DNA from: Deinococcus radiophilus
Lineage (GTDB): Bacteria; Deinococcota; Deinococci; Deinococcales; Deinococcaceae
Length of the DNA stretch: 64,000 bases
Reading direction: 5' to 3'
Assembly: GCF_020889625.1 (NCBI RefSeq)
Contig: NZ_CP086380.1
Location: 62,001-126,000, forward strand
The notes below the pieces were generated by a model. It saw only the letters and a list, made by a program, of their open reading frames with translations, was not told the origin of the DNA and did no database searches. How positions within the stretch are numbered: the first letter of the stretch is position 1; each line of letters opens with the position of its first letter. Shown here piece by piece: positions 37,457-48,942 of this stretch. A program made the translations under genes and the position numbers.

Positions 37457-38599
37457 ATGACCCAGAATCAGGAAATCGCCAAAGGGCTTGAAGGCGTCCG
37501 GTTTACGGAGAGCAAGCTGACTTTTATCAACGGCCAGGAAGGCATTTTGACCCACTTGGGTATTCCTATTCAGGAGTGGGCCGAGCAAAGCACCTTCGAA
37601 GAACTCAGCTTGGCACTCTTGCTGCGCCGCCTCCCCATTGCCCAGGAATTGGCCGAGTTCGACGCCGAACTCAAAGCCAACCGTGAGATTCCTGAGGAGC
37701 TGACCCAATTGATCCGGCAGATGCCCCAGGATGCCAATCCCATGCAGGCCCTGCGGACCGCCGTGTCTTACCTGGGCCTGCTGGACCAGCAGTCTGAGGA
37801 CATCACCCCCGAAGCGCGCCGCGCCATCTCGGTGCGCCTGATTGCCCAGCTGGCCACCATCATCGCGGCCCAGATGCGTGCGGCCAATGGCAAGGACATC
37901 GTGGCTCCGCGTCAGGATCTGAGCCATGCTGGGAACTTCCTGTACATGATCAACGGCACCGAGCCGACCCCTGAACAGGCCCGCCTGTTTGACATCGCCC
38001 TGATTCTGCACGTGGATCACGGCATGAATGCCAGTACGTTCACGGCCATTGCCACCAGCAGCACCCTGAGCGATATGTACTCGGCCATGACCAGTGCCAT
38101 CGGTGCACTCAAGGCGCCCCTACACGGTGGAGCCAACGAGCAGGTCATGGTGATGCTGGAAGAAGTCGGAAGCCCCGATAAGGCCGCCGACTACATCAAC
38201 GCCAAGCTGGACAACAAAGAAAAGATCATGGGTGTGGGGCACCGCGTCTACAAGAACTTCGATCCCCGCTCCCGCGTGCTGCGCGACTACGCTGCCATGG
38301 TGGCCGACAAAGAAGGCAAAAGCACCAACTACCAGATTCTGGAAACCATCGAGAAAACCGTGGTAGACCGCATCGGGGACAAGGGGATCTATCCCAACGT
38401 GGATTTTTACTCCGGCACGGTCTACACCGATCTGGGCATCGAAAAGGAATACTTCACCCCGATCTTTGCGCTGGCCCGCATCAGCGGCTGGTGCGCCAGC
38501 GTGATGGAGTACAGCGAGGACAACCGCCTGCTGCGTCCCAGCTCGGTCTATACCGGCGATACGGATGCCCACTACCTGAACCTAGAAGACCGCAGCTGA
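37457..38599 (+). CDS. gltA: Citrate synthase
   Basis: A 380-residue type I-like citrate synthase joining acetyl-CoA and oxaloacetate. Catalytic residues: His in LHGGANEQV (about 222), His in GVGHRVYKNFDPRS (about 261) and Asp in YPNVDFYSG (about 316). A TATGGT box (37442-37447) is 9 bases before the ATG. A strong terminator follows. Confidence 0.97.
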   Translation: MTQNQEIAKGLEGVRFTESKLTFINGQEGILTHLGIPIQEWAEQSTFEELSLALLLRRLPIAQELAEFDAELKANREIPEELTQLIRQMPQDANPMQALRTAVSYLGLLDQQSEDITPEARRAISVRLIAQLATIIAAQMRAANGKDIVAPRQDLSHAGNFLYMINGTEPTPEQARLFDIALILHVDHGMNASTFTAIATSSTLSDMYSAMTSAIGALKAPLHGGANEQVMVMLEEVGSPDKAADYINAKLDNKEKIMGVGHRVYKNFDPRSRVLRDYAAMVADKEGKSTNYQILETIEKTVVDRIGDKGIYPNVDFYSGTVYTDLGIEKEYFTPIFALARISGWCASVMEYSEDNRLLRPSSVYTGDTDAHYLNLEDRS

Positions 38600-38614
38600 G
38601 CCAGATGGCCAGCA

Positions 38615-38652
38615 AAGCACCGCCGGGATGGGATTCCCCGGCGGTGCTTTTC
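38615..38652 (+). terminator. Terminator after gltA
   Basis: AAGCACCGCCGGG and CCCGGCGGTGCTT form a 13-bp perfect stem with a loop of about nine bases, then TTC. It also stands at the end of the convergent gene at 38671-39144. Confidence 0.9.
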
Positions 38653-38670
38653 AGTTTGAGGGTTGCTGCC

Positions 38671-39144
38671 TCAGGCGGTCATGGCTCCGGCGCTGTTCAC
38701 GGCACTTTCCAGGCTCTGATAGACCTCGGACTCGAAGCGGTGCAGGTGGGTAGAGAGCCGCTGGGCTTCCTGATTGCCGGTGTTGCTGAGCCACATCACG
38801 GTGCGGCCCACGATGGCGAAGGTCATCGGCTCGTCTTCGGGCGGCTCGTCCTCTACTGGGTCCAGCAGCAGCATGCCGAAATCCAGGGTCTGGTTCATCA
38901 GGTTCAGGCCCATTAGCGAGTCGGGCAGAGAGTCCTCTTCCACGAAAATATCCAGCGGCATATGGGCACGCACCAAGACTTCACCCTCGCCGCCGCGGGC
39001 GATATCCAGAACGACGCGGTGATCTCCAACCTCCACCAGTGCTCCCTCATCCAGCCAGTCTGCTTGCAAGCCCAACTGGCGCAGGGCAGTGACCAGGTCT
39101 TCAGTCAGCGGGCTGGAAGCGCGGTCTGCGGGGTGAAGCGTCAT
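38671..39144 (-). CDS. Conserved-looking protein, YbjN-like shape
   Basis: A 157-residue soluble acidic protein. The pattern VTALRQLGLQADWLDEGALV, then beta strands and FAIVGRTVMWLSNTGN, and a closing helix resembles YbjN/type III chaperone-like folds, but I cannot name a family with confidence. TATACT (39151-39156, minus strand) lies 6 bases before the ATG. Confidence 0.5.
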   Translation of the reverse strand: MTLHPADRASSPLTEDLVTALRQLGLQADWLDEGALVEVGDHRVVLDIARGGEGEVLVRAHMPLDIFVEEDSLPDSLMGLNLMNQTLDFGMLLLDPVEDEPPEDEPMTFAIVGRTVMWLSNTGNQEAQRLSTHLHRFESEVYQSLESAVNSAGAMTA

Positions 39145-39207
39145 TCACTTAGTATATCGTGTGCGGCGTAGCGGCGAACGTGACGATGTGCTCTGCTGTG
39201 CAGGCTT

Positions 39208-39666
39208 TTATCCCAGCTCTACTGGAGTGACCTGCAGGTCGTCGGCAAGGTCCAGCCAGGCGCAGACCACCGGCAGGCTGAAACGGCGGGGACCGACCGA
39301 GCCGGGATTAAGGTACAGCACTCCATTCTCGCGGCGTTCTTCGGGGCGGTGGGTATGACCGAAAACCACGGCGTCTATTCCAGCGGCCTGGGGTGACAGG
39401 TCCAGATGATCCAGATTGTGCAGCAGATACAGGCTGCGGCCTCCGGCCTCAATCAGCTCGGTGGCTGGTAGGGCGCTCAGGGGCGGCGCAGTGTCCACAT
39501 TGCCGCGTACCACATGGACTGGGGCGTGCGCGGCACGGCGGATGTCATCTAAGACTTCGGGACGGCCGACATCGCCAGCGTGGATCACCAGGTCAGCCTG
39601 GGCCACCAGTGCCAGAACCTCGGGGCGGAGGAGGCCGTGGGTGTCGGACAAGATCAGGGCGCGCAT
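39208..39666 (-). CDS. Metallophosphoesterase, YfcE type
   Basis: A 152-residue calcineurin-like phosphodiesterase. Metal ligands: LSDTHG (7-12), HAGDVG, VRGNVD, and FGHTHRPE near the C terminus. Small members hydrolyse phosphodiesters; the natural substrate is unknown. TAGACT (39673-39678, minus strand) lies 6 bases before the start. Confidence 0.9.
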   Translation of the reverse strand: MRALILSDTHGLLRPEVLALVAQADLVIHAGDVGRPEVLDDIRRAAHAPVHVVRGNVDTAPPLSALPATELIEAGGRSLYLLHNLDHLDLSPQAAGIDAVVFGHTHRPEERRENGVLYLNPGSVGPRRFSLPVVCAWLDLADDLQVTPVELG

Positions 39667-39690
39667 GGGTCCAGTCTAAATCGGCAGAAC

Positions 39691-39718
39691 AAAAAAGCCC
39701 CCGCACACAGGCAGGGGC
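39691..39718 (-). terminator. Terminator of the gene at 39743-40204
   Basis: On the minus strand GCCCCTGC and GCGGGGGC pair (one G-U) around a six-base loop, followed by six Ts (plus-strand A-run 39691-39696). Confidence 0.8.
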
Positions 39719-39742
39719 AGGGGACAAGGGCTGGTCGGTCGA

Positions 39743-40204
<462 letters not shown>

Positions 40205-40313
40205 AACTGCCCTCATCTTATGCAGTTAGCCTGAACAGAGTCCACTCTTTGCACAAGCTCCTGAACAAACCACCTGACGAGAATGAAGTACCGATAAAGG
40301 AAGGACCGAACTT

Positions 40314-41969
40314 ATGAGAACTCTTCGAGAATGGATGTTCCGGCCCATTTGTGGCTTCACCCTGACGCTAGCGCTGATGGGCGCGGGCTCGGCGCAGGAT
40401 TTGAATGTTCCTACCTGGACCGCCCCACTGGGCGTGCTGTCCGGCGCTGCCAGCAATGACGGTCAGATCACGGTTCTGACCTCTGGACGCGAGCTGTACC
40501 GACTGGACGCGGCAGGACAGACCCTGTGGAAAGTGGCTGTGGGCGATATTGGCCGCGCTTTTCCACTCCTGCGGCCTGACGGTTCGGTGTTGGCTGCCGT
40601 GTACGACGACTCGCTCTATGCCTTTGACCCAGCAGGTCAGCAACTCTGGAAGACCCGACTGGACGGTGACATTTTTGCCAGCCCAGCGCTGCTGCCTGAT
40701 GGTTCAGCGGTCGTCTCCACGGCGGGAGGCAGCCTCTACCGCCTTGGTGCAGCTGGAGAAGTGCTGTGGCGTCAGCGTCTGGGAAGCCCCAGCTACTCCA
40801 GTCCGGCTGTCGGTCCGGATGGGCAGGTGGTTGTGGGGTCGCAGTCGGGAACGGTCTTTGCCTATGGCCCAGATGGTACCCAGCGCTGGCGTTACAAAGC
40901 GGGCCGCTCGGTGTTCAGCTCTCCGGCGCTAGATGCGTCAGGCAACATCTATTTCGGCTCAGCTGACGGCCATTTGTATTCGCTGACCTCTGCGGGAGAA
41001 CTGCGCTGGAAGCAGCCTGCCGGTGGTTTCGTGAATGCCTCCCCTATCGTTACGGCGGCAGGTCAAGTGGTGGTGGGCAGTTTCGGGGGGCAGGTGCAAG
41101 CCTTCGGACTGGACGGCACTCCGGCCTGGACCTATCAGGCGGGCGCAGCGATCACCGTGCCAGCCACTGAACTCTGGAACGGGGATTTGCTGGTCGGCGA
41201 CCTGAGCGGCGTACTGCACCGCGTCTCGCAGATGGGGGCCGCCATGGGGAGCCAGGATCTGGGCGAGCGGATCGATACACCCATTACTGTGGCGGACGAC
41301 GGCACCTGGCTGGTGACGGCGGACGGCCAGTTGAGGGCTTACAGGAGTCCCTGGCCCCAGGCCGCCGGCCCCTGGTCATCCTTCCGGGGAGTTCCGCAGG
41401 GTTGGGGCCGTTCCCTAACTGCTGCGGAGCAGGCTCCCTGGTTGGCCGCCCGCCGTGCGCTGGCAGGCCCACAGGAACTGGCCCTGACTGGAGGAGCCAC
41501 GCCGCCTACGACCTCTCCTGTGCCTCCTTCAGCTGATCTGGTGGCCCTCCAACCTACTCCGACGGCGCCCGTCACTTCTCCACCCCTTGTGGCTGCCCCT
41601 GACGGTGCTGCGCTTCCGCTCCGCCTGGTGAACCGCCGGGTGCATGTGCCGCTGGCTGACCTGGCTCAGCGCTTCGGCGGCACGGTGATTGGAACCGAGG
41701 GAGGACAGGTCAGCCTCAACATGGCCGAGCAGAGCTGGACCCTCCCAGTGACCGATGTGAACGGTGTGTCGTACGTCAGCATCGTGGAATTGGGGCGGGT
41801 CTTGGGTGCCCGCGTGACCCCCGCCGCCGATAGCCTGACGGTGGAGTGGCAAGGTGCCACCCAGGTCTGGCCACTGGACTGGATCACGCTGTATGCCCAC
41901 CCGGTGCAGGTTGCTCCTGCATCAGCCCCTGCTGCGGTAGAACGGCCTAGCCCAGCCCAGACCCCCTGA
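40314..41969 (+). CDS. Exported beta-propeller with C-terminal CuAO-N-like domain
   Basis: A 551-residue exported protein (signal MRTLREW..., cleavage after GSAQ near residue 28). Residues 35-345 contain about eight repeats of the PQQ/WD-like pattern (LYRLDAAGQTLWKVAVG; LYAFDPAGQQLWKTRLDGDI; VFAYGPDGTQRWRYKAG), a propeller. A Pro/Thr-rich linker follows. Residues about 455-530 resemble the copper amine oxidase N-terminal-like domain (VNRRVHVPLADLAQRFGGTV; VNGVSYVSIVELGRVLGARV) that binds cell-wall components in other proteins. Probably outer-surface. AAGGAAGG site upstream. Confidence 0.75.
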   Translation: MRTLREWMFRPICGFTLTLALMGAGSAQDLNVPTWTAPLGVLSGAASNDGQITVLTSGRELYRLDAAGQTLWKVAVGDIGRAFPLLRPDGSVLAAVYDDSLYAFDPAGQQLWKTRLDGDIFASPALLPDGSAVVSTAGGSLYRLGAAGEVLWRQRLGSPSYSSPAVGPDGQVVVGSQSGTVFAYGPDGTQRWRYKAGRSVFSSPALDASGNIYFGSADGHLYSLTSAGELRWKQPAGGFVNASPIVTAAGQVVVGSFGGQVQAFGLDGTPAWTYQAGAAITVPATELWNGDLLVGDLSGVLHRVSQMGAAMGSQDLGERIDTPITVADDGTWLVTADGQLRAYRSPWPQAAGPWSSFRGVPQGWGRSLTAAEQAPWLAARRALAGPQELALTGGATPPTTSPVPPSADLVALQPTPTAPVTSPPLVAAPDGAALPLRLVNRRVHVPLADLAQRFGGTVIGTEGGQVSLNMAEQSWTLPVTDVNGVSYVSIVELGRVLGARVTPAADSLTVEWQGATQVWPLDWITLYAHPVQVAPASAPAAVERPSPAQTP

Positions 41970-41987
41970 GTGTGACATGACGTGAAT

Positions 41988-42019
41988 AAGGCCCCCGGAC
42001 TTCTCAGGGTGGCCTTTTT
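41988..42019 (+). terminator. Terminator of the beta-propeller gene
   Basis: AAGGCC and GGCCTT arms, a C/T mismatch and two more pairs, then TTTTTA, directly before the convergent tRNA gene. Confidence 0.7.
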
Positions 42020-42023
42020 AGAT

Positions 42024-42099
<76 letters not shown>

Positions 42100-42189
42100 A
42101 AATGGACGCTCTGTGACGCATACAAATAGCTGAGAGCATCAGGAAATATAGCACCTCTCTCGCTCCTACGGCAAGTCTGCGTTCGCTCA

Positions 42190-42474
42190 TTGATGCTGAT
42201 CCAGCGGTTGCAACCGCTGGATGCCCAGGGCGAGCAGGGCGAGATCCGGCCTCTGCTGGAAGGTCACCCACAACTGCTCGCCTACGAGCGCAGGTTGGAG
42301 AGAGAGCGGGCGCTGATCGTCTGCAACTTCTCGGCAGAGACGGTGCCCGTGCCACTCGCTCTTTTGGAAGGTGACACGCTGGTCATCGGTAACTACCCTG
42401 ACCCACCGCAACGTGGCCCAGCTCAGGACTTGACCCTGCGCCCTTATGAAGCCGTGGTGTACTGCTGCGGCTGA
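42190..42474 (+). pseudogene. GH13 alpha-glucosidase C-terminal remnant
   Basis: About 94 residues matching only the C-terminal domain of GH13 alpha-glucosidases (LLEGHPQLLAYERRLERERA; LIVCNFSAETVPVPLALLEG; LVIGNYPDPP; LTLRPYEAVVY). The catalytic barrel of about 450 residues is missing; upstream bases run into the tRNA gene with no matching frame. Probably what remains after a deletion or a rearrangement next to the tRNA. Family recognition is by motif only. Confidence 0.6.
42199..42222. repeat. 24-bp perfect palindrome
   Basis: Left half ATCCAGCGGTTG, right half its exact reverse complement, with no spacer. It lies at the start of the GH13 remnant and about 100 bases from the tRNA-Ala gene. 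Centre TTGCAA resembles operators of LacI-type sugar regulators, but this is only a suggestion. Confidence 0.7.
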
Positions 42475-42577
42475 GCTGCTCGGGTGAGTAAAAAGGGACA
42501 GTACAGGGCTATGAACTGGCCATGAGGTCCGAATCAGGCCACCATGAAGTTTCCCGGTGGGGGGTACACTGTCGGGC

Positions 42578-44092
<1,515 letters not shown>

Positions 44093-44095
44093 GCT

Positions 44096-44740
44096 GTGGG
44101 CTTGCTCGGTCTTCTGCAGTCGGACCCGACGGCCTTTATCATCACGGCGCTGGCGCTGGTCATGGCGCTGGCCTTTCACGAGTTCGCGCACGCCTGGTCA
44201 GCGGACCGATTTGGCGATCCCACCCCGCGTTCCCAGGGCCGGGTCACGCTGAACCCGGTCAAGCACCTCGATCCCTTCGGCACACTGCTGCTGCTGGTCG
44301 CAGGCTTTGGCTACGCCAAGCCGGTGATGGTGAACATGGCCCGCCTGGGCCGCTGGCAGAACTTCTGGGTGGCGGCGGCTGGACCACTCAGCAACATCCT
44401 GCTGGCCATCATCGCGGCTCTGTTGATGCGTCTGCTGCCCGCCGATGCAGTCTTCGGAGCCAACTATGACAGCCTGACCACTCTGGGCCGCATTCTGCTG
44501 ACCTTTTTCAGCCTGAATGTGGTGCTGGCGGTGTTTAACCTGCTCCCCATCCCGATGCTGGACGGCAGCCGCATCCTGTCCGGGCTGGTGCCGTCGCTGG
44601 GCCGGGCGCTGCAACAATTTGAGCGTAATCCAATGAGTTTCCTGCTGGTGATGGGCTTCATCCTCTTGTTTCGGGGTCCAATCGGTCGGTTTATCGGGAT
44701 GATGCAGCAATTCGCCCTGGGACTGGTCTTTTCGTTCTAG
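44096..44740 (+). CDS. Site-2 protease family (M50) membrane protein
   Basis: A 214-residue membrane zinc protease: HEFAHAW near residue 28 (HExxH in a helix) and [16 protein letters not shown] near 155 (the second zinc motif). About five helices. Such rhomboid-like intramembrane proteases of the small M50B type cut membrane-bound regulators; substrate unknown. GTG start three bases after the guaB stop. Confidence 0.9.
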   Translation: MGLLGLLQSDPTAFIITALALVMALAFHEFAHAWSADRFGDPTPRSQGRVTLNPVKHLDPFGTLLLLVAGFGYAKPVMVNMARLGRWQNFWVAAAGPLSNILLAIIAALLMRLLPADAVFGANYDSLTTLGRILLTFFSLNVVLAVFNLLPIPMLDGSRILSGLVPSLGRALQQFERNPMSFLLVMGFILLFRGPIGRFIGMMQQFALGLVFSF

Positions 44741-45897
44741 TTTCTGTTCCCTGATTCGGGCCGTGCCTGCCACTCGTGCAGCGCGGCCCATTCTTCTGCC
44801 TGCGAGCTGACCTGCCCCCGTTCACGTAGGCCCTGCAGGTAGCTCAGGGCCTGTCCCAGCGTTGGTCCTGGCGACCACCCCGCTGTCAGTAGGTCACGGC
44901 CCTGGAGTGCGGGGTAGTCGGGCCGCTCCGGTAGCAGTGTGCGGCGCAAGATGGCTTCGGGGCTGCCGGTTGGGAAAACATCGTGTGAGAGGGCACGCTC
45001 CAACAAGCGGGCGGGGCCGGTCCCCAGGGCGAGGCGCTCTTGCCACGGCTGTGGCTCTGGAGCCATGTGCAGGAGCGCCGCCGCGTAACTGGCCTGATCT
45101 GTGCCTGCTGCATAGAGTTGCCGCCAAAGCTCCTCGGTTCCAGGCGGGAGCAATTGACCCGCGCCCCAGTCGCGTAACATGGCAGCGGCCTGAGCTGGAT
45201 TCGGTTCATGCAGCAGCAACCCTAGCTCGGCCCAGAGGCGTGGGGTGTGCAGGGCCATAACTAAGGCGTCCGGCACCTGCCGCAGCAATTCTGGATGGGC
45301 GTCCAATCCCAGCCGCCCCGCCAGCCGTGCCGCCCGGACGAGGCGGCTGGCGTCCTCGTAAAAAGACTGCGAATGTAGCGGGCGCAACTGCCGGGCCTGC
45401 AAGTCGGCCAGGCCGCCGCAGGGGTCCAGCAGGGCCAGGGGACCGCAGAGGGTCAGCGCCAAGGCATTGACCCCGAAGTCACGCCGCTGCAAGTCTTCTT
45501 GCAAACTGCCGGGCTGGGCTTCGGGGCGCTGACCCGCCACCGGGTAGTGTTCATGCCGGGCCCGGATCAGATCGGCGTGGCGGCCATCTGGGAGTGACAG
45601 CGACGCATTCTGAAACTCTGGATAAAAGAGGTGCGGCTGGCCGGTGCGCGCGCTGTAGCGCTGGGCTACTGTGCCCAGGTCTGCCCCATGCCGGGTGTCC
45701 AGCACGATGTCCAGATCTGGCGTGGCATCAGGAACCCCCAACAGGGCATCGCGCACTGCACCGCCTACGAGGGCCAGTGGCGCTCCGGCAGCGTCGACAA
45801 CCAGGCCCGCCAGAAAATCACGGTCCGCGTCAGGCAGGGCCTGTCTGACCTGCTGAGCAGCAGTTTCTGGCGAAAGGGCTGGGGCGCGGTGGTCCAT
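44737..45897 (-). CDS. tRNA nucleotidyltransferase/poly(A) polymerase family
   Basis: A 386-residue class II enzyme. Active-site block [14 protein letters not shown] (about residues 41-54) with [13 protein letters not shown] supplying the DxD pair; the [11 protein letters not shown] motif selects the nucleotide; [18 protein letters not shown] follows. Deinococcus is known to split CCA addition between a CC-adding and an A-adding enzyme; this gene may be either. 14 bases after the MaoC gene, probably one transcript. Confidence 0.88.
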   Translation of the reverse strand: MDHRAPALSPETAAQQVRQALPDADRDFLAGLVVDAAGAPLALVGGAVRDALLGVPDATPDLDIVLDTRHGADLGTVAQRYSARTGQPHLFYPEFQNASLSLPDGRHADLIRARHEHYPVAGQRPEAQPGSLQEDLQRRDFGVNALALTLCGPLALLDPCGGLADLQARQLRPLHSQSFYEDASRLVRAARLAGRLGLDAHPELLRQVPDALVMALHTPRLWAELGLLLHEPNPAQAAAMLRDWGAGQLLPPGTEELWRQLYAAGTDQASYAAALLHMAPEPQPWQERLALGTGPARLLERALSHDVFPTGSPEAILRRTLLPERPDYPALQGRDLLTAGWSPGPTLGQALSYLQGLRERGQVSSQAEEWAALHEWQARPESGNRN

Positions 45898-45911
45898 CTC
45901 AGAGAGGACGA

Positions 45912-46424
45912 TCAGTTCTCGGTTTGAGCGGTCGGGTGACCCTGCATCAGCATGGTGCGGCTGCACTCGGCCACGACTTCGCCGCGCTGGTTGAAGGCGC
46001 GGTGACGCACCGTGACCACGCCCTGCCCTGGACGGCTCTTGCTGGCCCGTGCCTCCAACACCTCCGACTCGGCGCGGATGGTGTCGCCGTGAAAGACGGG
46101 AGCCGGGAACTTGACTTCCCCGAAGCCCAGGTTGGCGATCAAGGTGCCCAGCGTCAGCTCATGCACGCTGAGGCCCACCAGCAGGCTGAGGGTCATCATG
46201 GAGTTGACCAGCGGCTGGCCGAACTCGCTCTGCTTGGCGTATTCGAAATCCAAGTGCAGCGGCTGCGGGTTCATGGTGAGGGTCGTGAACAGAATGTTGT
46301 CGCTTTCGGTCAGCGTGCGCGTTACGCGGTGACGGATCACGGCGCCAACCGGCAGCTCCCCGAAGTAGCGCCCCTGGGGACGCAGCAGGTCGGCATTCAG
46401 CGTGGGATCGGTGGGGGTGGTCAT
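45912..46424 (-). CDS. MaoC-family dehydratase
   Basis: A 170-residue hot-dog fold hydratase ([40 protein letters not shown] with the Asp/His pair; [19 protein letters not shown]). Hydrates enoyl-CoA type substrates. It lies next to the CitE-like lyase, a pair often found together and possibly acting on mesaconyl-/malyl-CoA-like compounds (inference). AAGGAG about 7 bases before the ATG. Confidence 0.85.
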   Translation of the reverse strand: MTTPTDPTLNADLLRPQGRYFGELPVGAVIRHRVTRTLTESDNILFTTLTMNPQPLHLDFEYAKQSEFGQPLVNSMMTLSLLVGLSVHELTLGTLIANLGFGEVKFPAPVFHGDTIRAESEVLEARASKSRPGQGVVTVRHRAFNQRGEVVAECSRTMLMQGHPTAQTEN

Positions 46425-46484
46425 GGGGTGCTCCTTGAGATAGGGGAATTAGGTGCTTTTCGGAAGTTGCAAGTTCGGCGAGGA

Positions 46485-47348
46485 TCAACCCTGAGCCAAT
46501 ACCGCGCGGGCGGATGCCAACATCGGCTCGTCCACCATCTGACCCTCAAAGCTGAAGGCCCCATGCCCGGCCTGGGCCGCTTCGGCGGCGGCTTGCAGCA
46601 GTGCCTGAGCGCGTTCACGCTGAGCCTCACTGACGCCAAACAGTTCGTTGCTCAGCGTCACTTGGGCCGGGTGAATACAGAGCTTGCCCCCGTAGCCCAG
46701 GCTGCGGCCCTGCGTAGCGTCCGCCCGGAAGCGGGGCTCGTCGTTCAGCACTGTGACCACGATGTCCAGCGCGTGCGTACCGGTCAGCCGGGCAGCCAGG
46801 GCCACCTGCGAGCGGGCGTAGAGCACCTCGGTATTGTCCGGCGTGCGGACGCCGCCCAGGTCGGTGATGTAGTCTTCTGCACCGAAATAGGCCCAGGGTA
46901 CACCCGCCTCGCCCAGAATTTCGCGGGCATTCCAGACCCCCGCGCCGGTTTCCAGGCCGGCCAGGATCGGCAGGTCCAGGCTCTGTTGCCTCAATGCGTC
47001 ACGGGTCAGCGTCACGTCGGCGGCGGATTCCAGCTTGGGGACCACCACTCCGGCCAGACCAGTGTGCAGAACCGCCAGATCGTCCTGAAAAAAGGGCGAA
47101 TGCACCGAGTTGACCCGCACAAAGACGGCCAGCTCTGGGTGCTCCCCAGCCAGCGTTTCGCTGCCCTCACCGGCGATAGGCCGGGCGTACGCTTTGGCCT
47201 GGGCCGTGGCGGGCACGGCGTCTTCCAGGTCAATGACGACCGCGTCAGGAGCGGAGCGGGGCAGTTTGGCAATCAGGTCGGCGCGGCCTGCTGGGGCGAA
47301 CAGCACCGAGCGGGGCCGGGGCAGGGCGGCGGTTGGGTTGGCGGTCAT
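46485..47348 (-). CDS. HpcH/HpaI-type CoA ester lyase (CitE-like)
   Basis: A 287-residue TIM-barrel enzyme related to the citrate lyase beta subunit and malyl-CoA lyases ([67 protein letters not shown]). Metal-binding Glu and Asp are in the LETGAG and [12 protein letters not shown] segments. TACAAT (47356-47361, minus strand) lies 7 bases before ATG 47348, fixing the start. Confidence 0.9.
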   Translation of the reverse strand: MTANPTAALPRPRSVLFAPAGRADLIAKLPRSAPDAVVIDLEDAVPATAQAKAYARPIAGEGSETLAGEHPELAVFVRVNSVHSPFFQDDLAVLHTGLAGVVVPKLESAADVTLTRDALRQQSLDLPILAGLETGAGVWNAREILGEAGVPWAYFGAEDYITDLGGVRTPDNTEVLYARSQVALAARLTGTHALDIVVTVLNDEPRFRADATQGRSLGYGGKLCIHPAQVTLSNELFGVSEAQRERAQALLQAAAEAAQAGHGAFSFEGQMVDEPMLASARAVLAQG

Positions 47349-47438
47349 GGGGAACATTGTAGGGAAGAAGGCGGGGGGAGACAGGCTGTGACGACTCCTG
47401 CTACTCCTCCTGCCCACGCCCAGAGTTCTACGGAGCCT

Positions 47439-48902
47439 TCACACCCCAAACTCCTGGTAGCCCAGTGGCACTTCCAGCTGCACAGCTCCAAGTCCTTCCA
47501 GCGTGGCAGCCAGGGCGACCAGGCGGGTGTCGTCTCCGGCGCGGGCGGCAAATTGCAGGCCCACTGGGAGGCGCTGGCCGTCCAGCTCTTCGAATCCGGC
47601 GGGCACGTTCAGCGCGGGGATTCCGGCCAGGTTGACGGCCACGGTGTTCACGTCGGCGGCGTACATGGCCAGCGGATCGCCGCTGCGCTCGCCCAGGCGG
47701 AAGGCCGGAAAGGGGCTGGTGGGCATCAGCAGCACATCGAAGCGCTCAAAGGCCTGCGTGAACTCGTCCGCGATCAGGCGGCGGACTTGCAGGGCCTTGG
47801 TGTAGTACCGCTCCGAGTAGCCGCTGCTCAGGATAAAGGTGCCCAGCATGATGCGCTTTTGGACCTCAGCGCCCAGGAACGTTTCACGGCTCTGGATCAT
47901 CGTCTCGGTGGCGCCGCCCTCACCCGTACGGCGGGCGTAGTGCATTCCGTCAAAACGTGACAGGTTGGAGCTGGCCTCGGCCATCGCGATGACGTAATAG
48001 GTGGCCACTGCGTTGTCGAGGTGCGGCAGGCTGGTTTCCTCAACCTCGGCGCCTGCGGTTTCCAGAGTGGTTTGCATCGCTTCCAGCGCGCTGAGAACGC
48101 CAAGAGTGGCTCCACGTTTTCCCTGAGTAACCAGGCCCACCCGCAGACCTGCCAGGTCCAGTGGCTCAGCGCTGAAATCGGCGGAAGTCTGCAGGCTGGT
48201 GGCGTCCAGCGGGTCTTGGCCCGACATCACGCCCATCATCAGCGCCAGGTCGGCAGCACTCAGGGCGAAAGGAGCCACCGTATCCAGGCTGCTGGCATAG
48301 GCAACCAGTCCGGAGCGCGAAATGCGGCCATAGGTCGGCTTGAGGCCGTAGACGCCACAGAGGGCCGCTGGCTGACGGACCGAGCCGCCAGTGTCACTGC
48401 CCACCGTGAGTGGAGCCAGCCGGGCAGCGATGGCGGCGGCGCTCCCGCCTGAGCTGCCGCCGGGCACGCGGCCCTCACCCCAGGGATTGAGTGTGGGGCC
48501 AAAGGCGCTGTTCTCGGTGCTGGACCCCATGGCAAATTCGTCCAGGTTGGCCTTGGCCACGATCACGGCTCCGGCGTCCATCAGTCGCTGCACGGCGGTG
48601 GCGGTGTAGGGGGAGCGGTACTCGGCCAGCATCCCACTGGCGCAGGAAGTCACGGTGCCGCGTAGATTGAGGTTGTCCTTGATGATGACCGGCACGCCAG
48701 CGAGCGGCAGCGCTTCACCACTTCCGAGGCGACCTTCTAGGGCTTGCAGCTGTTCACTGGGGTCCACTTCGCTCAGCACGGCGTTCAGGGAAGAAGCGGC
48801 TCGGATGCGGGCTAGGGCCTCGTTGGCAGGTTGCGTCATGGGCAGGCCACCACTCCGGACGGCCTGAGCGATGGATACGGCAGGAGAGGGCAGGCTGGAC
48901 AT
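47439..48902 (-). CDS. gatA: Asp/Glu-tRNA amidotransferase subunit GatA
   Basis: A 487-residue amidase subunit turning mischarged Glu-tRNA(Gln) or Asp-tRNA(Asn) into the amide form. Signature: PLAGVPVIIKDNLNLRG with the catalytic Lys, GSSTENSAFGPTLNPW, VPGGSSGGSAAAIAA, VGSDTGGSVRQPAALCG with the Ser-cisSer pair. gatB and gatC are not adjacent. TACACT (48910-48915, minus strand) lies 7 bases before ATG 48902; the frame continues upstream, but that part overlaps scpB. Confidence 0.95.
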   Translation of the reverse strand: MSSLPSPAVSIAQAVRSGGLPMTQPANEALARIRAASSLNAVLSEVDPSEQLQALEGRLGSGEALPLAGVPVIIKDNLNLRGTVTSCASGMLAEYRSPYTATAVQRLMDAGAVIVAKANLDEFAMGSSTENSAFGPTLNPWGEGRVPGGSSGGSAAAIAARLAPLTVGSDTGGSVRQPAALCGVYGLKPTYGRISRSGLVAYASSLDTVAPFALSAADLALMMGVMSGQDPLDATSLQTSADFSAEPLDLAGLRVGLVTQGKRGATLGVLSALEAMQTTLETAGAEVEETSLPHLDNAVATYYVIAMAEASSNLSRFDGMHYARRTGEGGATETMIQSRETFLGAEVQKRIMLGTFILSSGYSERYYTKALQVRRLIADEFTQAFERFDVLLMPTSPFPAFRLGERSGDPLAMYAADVNTVAVNLAGIPALNVPAGFEELDGQRLPVGLQFAARAGDDTRLVALAATLEGLGAVQLEVPLGYQEFGV

Positions 48903-48942
48903 GACGCCCAGTGTATCTGTCAGGCGTCCTCTTGGCGCTTCT

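Noticed and set aside
45924..47960. 678-codon open frame on the plus strand
   Set aside because: Opposite MaoC, CitE-like and gatA genes, which have clear signatures; the frame has no family resemblance.
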